The notes under the pieces: model-generated
Told to the model about the DNA's origin: nothing
The model's database searches: none
The model's input: only the letters and a program-made list of their open reading frames with translations
Assembly (NCBI RefSeq): GCF_020360975.1
Contig: NW_025408671.1
Location: forward strand, 6,138,001 to 6,202,000
Direction of reading: 5' to 3'
Origin: Hirsutella rhossiliensis
Lineage: Eukaryota > Ascomycota > Sordariomycetes > Hypocreales > Ophiocordycipitaceae
DNA length: 64,000 nucleotides
Program-made: the position numbers and the translations under genes
Shown here: positions 60,701 through 64,000 of the stretch, piece by piece
Layout of the letters: each line of letters opens with the position of its first letter
Position numbering within the stretch: position 1 is the stretch's first letter

Positions 60701-62617
60701 CTATTAAGCTAGTTAAATATCTACTCTTATTAATAAGTAAGGTTAATCTTTATATCTTTAAAGGCTTTTATTAGGTCTAAGATCTCCTTTATAGGCTATC
60801 TAGGTTTCTTATTTATTTTCTTTAACGCTTTAAGAAGTCTTTCTTCGCCCTTATTAAATTTAGCTTCCTTTATTACTTCGTTAATTTCCCTAAAGAGCTA
60901 GTCTTTCTTTAGGTTCTTAAGCTTTTAATTATAGACTTTAGATACTATATCTTATCGCTTAATATCTTAGCGAGGTACGAAGTATTTATTAGTTATATAG
61001 ATAAGGCTTTTATATAAGAGTTTCGAGATAACTTTAAATATCTTTTTATTTCTCTTTATAACGTTAATAATAAGCTCCTTTAGTATTATATAGTAGATAA
61101 AGTATAACTAAACTATAGATTCTTCCTAGCTATTAAGTTATACCTTATACTATAAGTATAAGTAAAGACTAAGCTATTCTATAACTTTTATAATAGTCTT
61201 AGGCTTTTTAGTATTATAATTGTTTAAGCGGTCGTTAGTAGTTTCTAGTTATTTAATATTATATATATAGTAGTATTAAAGGAGTCTCTTTTTTGCTTCT
61301 TCCTAAGTAAGTCCGTTTATAAGAAATTTAATAGTAGGGGCTTATATAAAGGAAATATAGACTTCGAGCTAGTTTATTTTATCCTTATTATAGATATAGC
61401 TAATATATATCTCTTATTCGAACTTCTTAAGGAATTTAGTTATATTTTTACCGTTAAATTTACTAATAAGTAAGAGTTATAGTTAGTAGAGTCTTCTTAT
61501 AAGGTTATCTTAGCTTCTAATAAGTATATCTCTAAGTCTATTAGTAATCTTATTAATATCTACCTTAATTTTCTTTATATTACTAGTAGTAGGATTAGAT
61601 AATTACTCTTAACGGCTAGCGTTTCTAGATATAGTATGCCTATAGATTATAAGGTTACGAAATTTAAAGTTAGAGTTTTCGAAGTTAAAGGATATCTTAT
61701 TATAACTATCTTATTACTTACTTTCTTATTTATTAACGGGAGGTAAGCGTTCTTTATAAGCTATTATATAAAGGAGAGCTAAGGTTAAGGTTATTAAGGT
61801 ATCCTTTATTAGTACCTATATTAGTATTATTAGTACGTATATAAGTAAGAGGTCTTAGTAGGGTTCTAAAATAGTTTAGATTACGCTATTATCGTTATTT
61901 ATATCTTTTAAAGTATTATATAAGGATTATAGTTTCTTAACTAAGTCGCTAGTATTAGGGGTTATAGGGCTAATAATAAGAGCTTAGGGTTTTTTAGTAT
62001 TAGCTTATTACTTTTCCTTTACTACTAGTAAAGGCATTATCTAATTATTTATTTCCTGGTAAGTCTATCGCCTTATTAGGTCCTTAACTCTAGCTATTAA
62101 GGTAGTTATTACTTTAATTATTAAATTATTAGATTTTATTTTTTCTAAATAGTACCGTCGTCCTCTAAGTATTCTCGGCTTTATAAAGCTACTTATCGCT
62201 ATATAAATAAAACGGAATAATAAGTTTACGCCCTAGAGACTAGTTTAAATAGGGACGAGGGTATATACCTAAAGTATATATAGTATATAGCTAAGGATTA
62301 GTAGAGTAATTAACTACGTAATTATCTAATCGTTAGTCCTATATATAGCTTTAAGGGCCTTAGGTTATAAATATAAGTCTTAGAGATTTCTTTACTCTAT
62401 ACCTCTTTATCTTTATTAAAGTCGTGTAACTAATAGCTTTTACTTTAAAGGGAAAAATAAAAATTTAAATTAACCGTAATTAAGGAAGATACTTAATTAG
62501 ATAATTAAGGTCTTTATAAAGCCTTTAAGTATACTTAAAAGTAAGTTAGATAGGGATTACTAGGGGTCTTATCCTTTTAACGGGCTAATATCTATAGGGG
62601 TACGATCTTACCTATTA
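54745..62617 (-). mobile_element. G2 copy 2, truncated gypsy element
   Basis: Collinear with 18535-24868 (integrase end, RT, gag, 5' LTR at 62246-62617), with independent RIP changes. RT catalytic region near 55995-56030. It is interrupted at 58703-60249 by the gag-only element and truncated on the left by the copia element at 54745, so the integrase core, the extra 3' region and the 3' LTR are missing. Confidence 0.9.
58703..60249 (+). mobile_element. Gag-only LTR element (TRIM-like), copy 2
   Basis: A 1547-bp copy of 8865-10410 with LTRs 58703-58879 and 60073-60249, both 177 bp, and target duplication TAAGA/TAGGA (58698-58702, 60250-60254). The empty site is visible in G2 copy 1 near 22500 (GTCTATAAAACTAGATT). 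The gag-like frame near 59130-59300 is the same as in copy 1, and again nothing else is encoded. Confidence 0.9.
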
Positions 62618-63026
62618 AAATAAGTAGGGAAGAGAGATTTAATTCTTATAGGGGCAGTAATAAAGGTAAGGGAGTAATTATTATATTACCTTAATTATTA
62701 TTCTTTCCTTTATCTAACGCCCCTCTTTATACCTATCTATTATCTTAATTAATAAAGAAGATCCTACTTAAAGAAGTTATTAATATCCTTTTAACTACTA
62801 AGCTTTTTACCGGTTTTTTAGCCGTTACCGGTATATCCGTCTTATCTCTCGCTACCTCTATAGGAAGCTATCGCTACTTATACTTCCCTTTATACCCCTA
62901 CCGTCCTTTCTATACCTCTTTTTAGCTCTTTCTTCCTTTTTCTATACTAGGTATTTTTAGCTTCCTTAGTCCCTCTTACTAAAGGATATATCTAAGAACT
63001 ATAAAATTAAGCTACGCTTCGCGATA
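62618..63026 (-). mobile_element. Copia LTR fragment (family C), minus strand
   Basis: The reverse complement matches about 7301-7710 of the solo LTR, ending CTTCGCGATA at 63026 (the LTR start in this orientation). About 75 bp of the other end is missing at the junction with the G2 LTR. Confidence 0.8.
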
Positions 63027-63027
63027 A

Positions 63028-63395
63028 TAATAGTTAATATAAGACTATAGGTTTTAGTATAAGTAGTAGATCTAACTAAAATATTCTATGCCCTACTTAT
63101 TCTTATATCGTAGATATCTTTAAAACTACTAAGCTAAAATAAGTAATAGGGTATCCGTTCTACTTATAATTAACTTATATATTTTATATATATTTCTATT
63201 TACTAGGATAAGCTTATCTTAACCTATGTTTCTTAAAAGAAGCTATAAATATTTAGTAGAGGTCTTTTATATTTAAGGGTTATTCCCTTAAACTATATTA
63301 TAAACCCTCTTTTTATAAGCTTATTTTATAAAGCCTCTTTATACTTATTATTTCTTTATAATTATAAAATAGGAATATAAGAGTATATTCTTATA
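63028..63395 (+). mobile_element. LTR of family D, RIPped copy
   Basis: 368 bp matching 27916-28283 end to end (TAATAGTTAATATAAG start, TATTCTTATA end), with CA/TG converted to TA. No target duplication was seen; it is packed between a copia LTR piece and a G2 piece. Confidence 0.8.
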
Positions 63396-63511
63396 CTTCT
63401 TATATATATATATACTCCTTTAAGTATCGCGTATACTATATACGTTAATTAACGCTGTCGCTTAAATCTGATAGGCGGCCATATCTTTTTCGTGATAGTT
63501 ATAAGCCCGGG

Positions 63512-63530
63512 CGGAGGGGTTACCCCTCCG
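63512..63530. repeat. Perfect GC-rich hairpin in Mini-2
   Basis: CGGAGGGG-TTA-CCCCTCCG, 8-bp stem and 3-base loop, 14 bases after the left LTR. It could be structural in the element RNA (packaging or primer access); the role is unknown. Confidence 0.7.
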
Positions 63531-63559
63531 GGAACTTCCCGGTAACTACGCACGCACTT

Positions 63560-63620
63560 CTAGCTAGCCTGGCGCGTATTACCCGAAGGCCCGTGGTTCG
63601 AGTCCCGCTAGCGCAATTGA
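63560..63620 (+). other. tRNA-like segment in Mini-2
   Basis: CTAGCCTGGCGCG resembles a degenerate A box, and about 30 bases later GTGGTTCGAGTCCCGC contains a perfect B box. The T stem and acceptor stem do not pair, so it is not a functional tRNA gene, but the layout is that of a Pol III internal promoter. Confidence 0.5.
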
Positions 63621-64000
63621 GCGCGGTTTTAGTATAGGGCCTGCCTATATAAAAAATTCCCGCTATGGTCTAGGATATCTAGGTATCCCGGGACGAATTA
63701 ACCCGATATCCCTAAGGGGGTATATCGCGTATACTATATACGTTAATTAACGCTATCGCTTAAATCTAATAGGCGGCTATATCTTTTTTGTGATATTAAG
63801 GGGCTATAAACTTAGTTAGCTAATTTATAAGGATAATATAAAGAATCTTATAAGACCTTATACTAAATATCTATTAGAACTTCCTTAATAATATAAGCCT
63901 TAAAGGGCCTAATATAATATATAATAATAAAGAGGTAGTACTAAGAGTAAGGAGATTTATCTTTAAATACCTTATTAACCTTAATAAAGTCCTAGTTAAT

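Larger units (their letters stand above)
63425..63795 (+). mobile_element. Mini-2: 371-bp miniature LTR element
   Basis: Two 73-bp direct repeats (63425-63497, 63723-63795) start TATCGCGTATACTATATACG and end CGTGATA or TGTGATA, flanked by the perfect duplication TTAAG (63420-63424, 63796-63800). CCTAAGGGGGTA directly before the right repeat is a purine tract; across the junction, CTAAGGGGGTATATCGCG is identical to the copia tract/LTR junction at about 54250. The 225-bp interior has no coding capacity. It carries an 8-bp GC hairpin (63512-63530) and a perfect B box GGTTCGAGTCC (63595-63605). The element is barely RIPped, as expected if too short for RIP. Confidence 0.9.
63396..64000 (+). mobile_element. 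G2 RT fragment (copy 3), plus strand, runs off the window
   Basis: 63396-63424 and 63796-64000 together match the reverse complement of about 19680-19925 of G2, the RT region (CTATAAACTTAGTTAGCTAATTTATAAGG). The miniature element at 63425-63795 is inserted in it. The piece continues beyond the right edge. Confidence 0.85.

Noticed and set aside
63460..63500. Hammerhead ribozyme in the 73-bp repeats (retrozyme idea)
   Set aside because: CTGATAGG is close to the CTGANGA core, but no GAAA partner or three-stem fold could be placed.

Overview
The window looks like a chromosome segment of a filamentous ascomycete (Pezizomycotina) that has undergone repeat-induced point mutation (RIP). Roughly nine tenths of it is nested, decayed transposable elements in which the dinucleotides CA and TG have almost disappeared while TA is everywhere and CG, CC and CT persist. 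That is the pattern expected of CpA-directed C-to-T mutation on both strands. Stop codons in the broken element frames sit where Gln or Trp codons would be expected.

Layout. 1-1440: RIPped debris (end of a Ty3/gypsy element, piece of a copia LTR). 1441-5994: an unmutated island with normal CA/TG content and the only intact gene, a predicted secreted repeat-rich protein at 3657-5369. 5995-12263: two related Mutator-like (MULE) transposons, one inserted in the other's terminal repeat, and themselves hit by a solo copia LTR and by a small gag-only LTR element. 12303-24868: a minus-strand gypsy element (G2) with 376-bp LTRs and a long extra region after pol. 25011-26861: a Fot1/pogo transposon. 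26862-35660: decayed retroelement pieces (LTR-D, a copia-like fragment, a minus-strand gypsy integrase, a plus-strand gypsy gag). 35666-43062: gypsy G1 with both LTRs, a 525-bp miniature LTR element inside it and an antisense reading frame downstream of pol. 43068-46600: a Tad/CgT1-like LINE. 46600-49240: unclassified decayed sequence and a long TAA microsatellite. 49240-54744: a copia polyprotein with its 3' LTR. 54745-62617: second G2 copy, split by the second copy of the small gag-only element. 62618-64000: LTR pieces and a third G2 piece carrying a 371-bp miniature LTR element.

The elements form a mobilisation hierarchy. G1 (autonomous gypsy), the 1.55-kb gag-only element and the 525-bp miniature element share LTR ends, and the first two also share the sequence just inside the 5' LTR. 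The 371-bp element instead shares an 18-base polypurine tract/LTR junction with the copia element. Both miniatures hold a perfect Pol III B-box-like sequence. No cellular pathway can be reconstructed because only one host gene is intact. All coordinates for decayed elements are approximate except where target-site duplications (TSDs) fix the ends.
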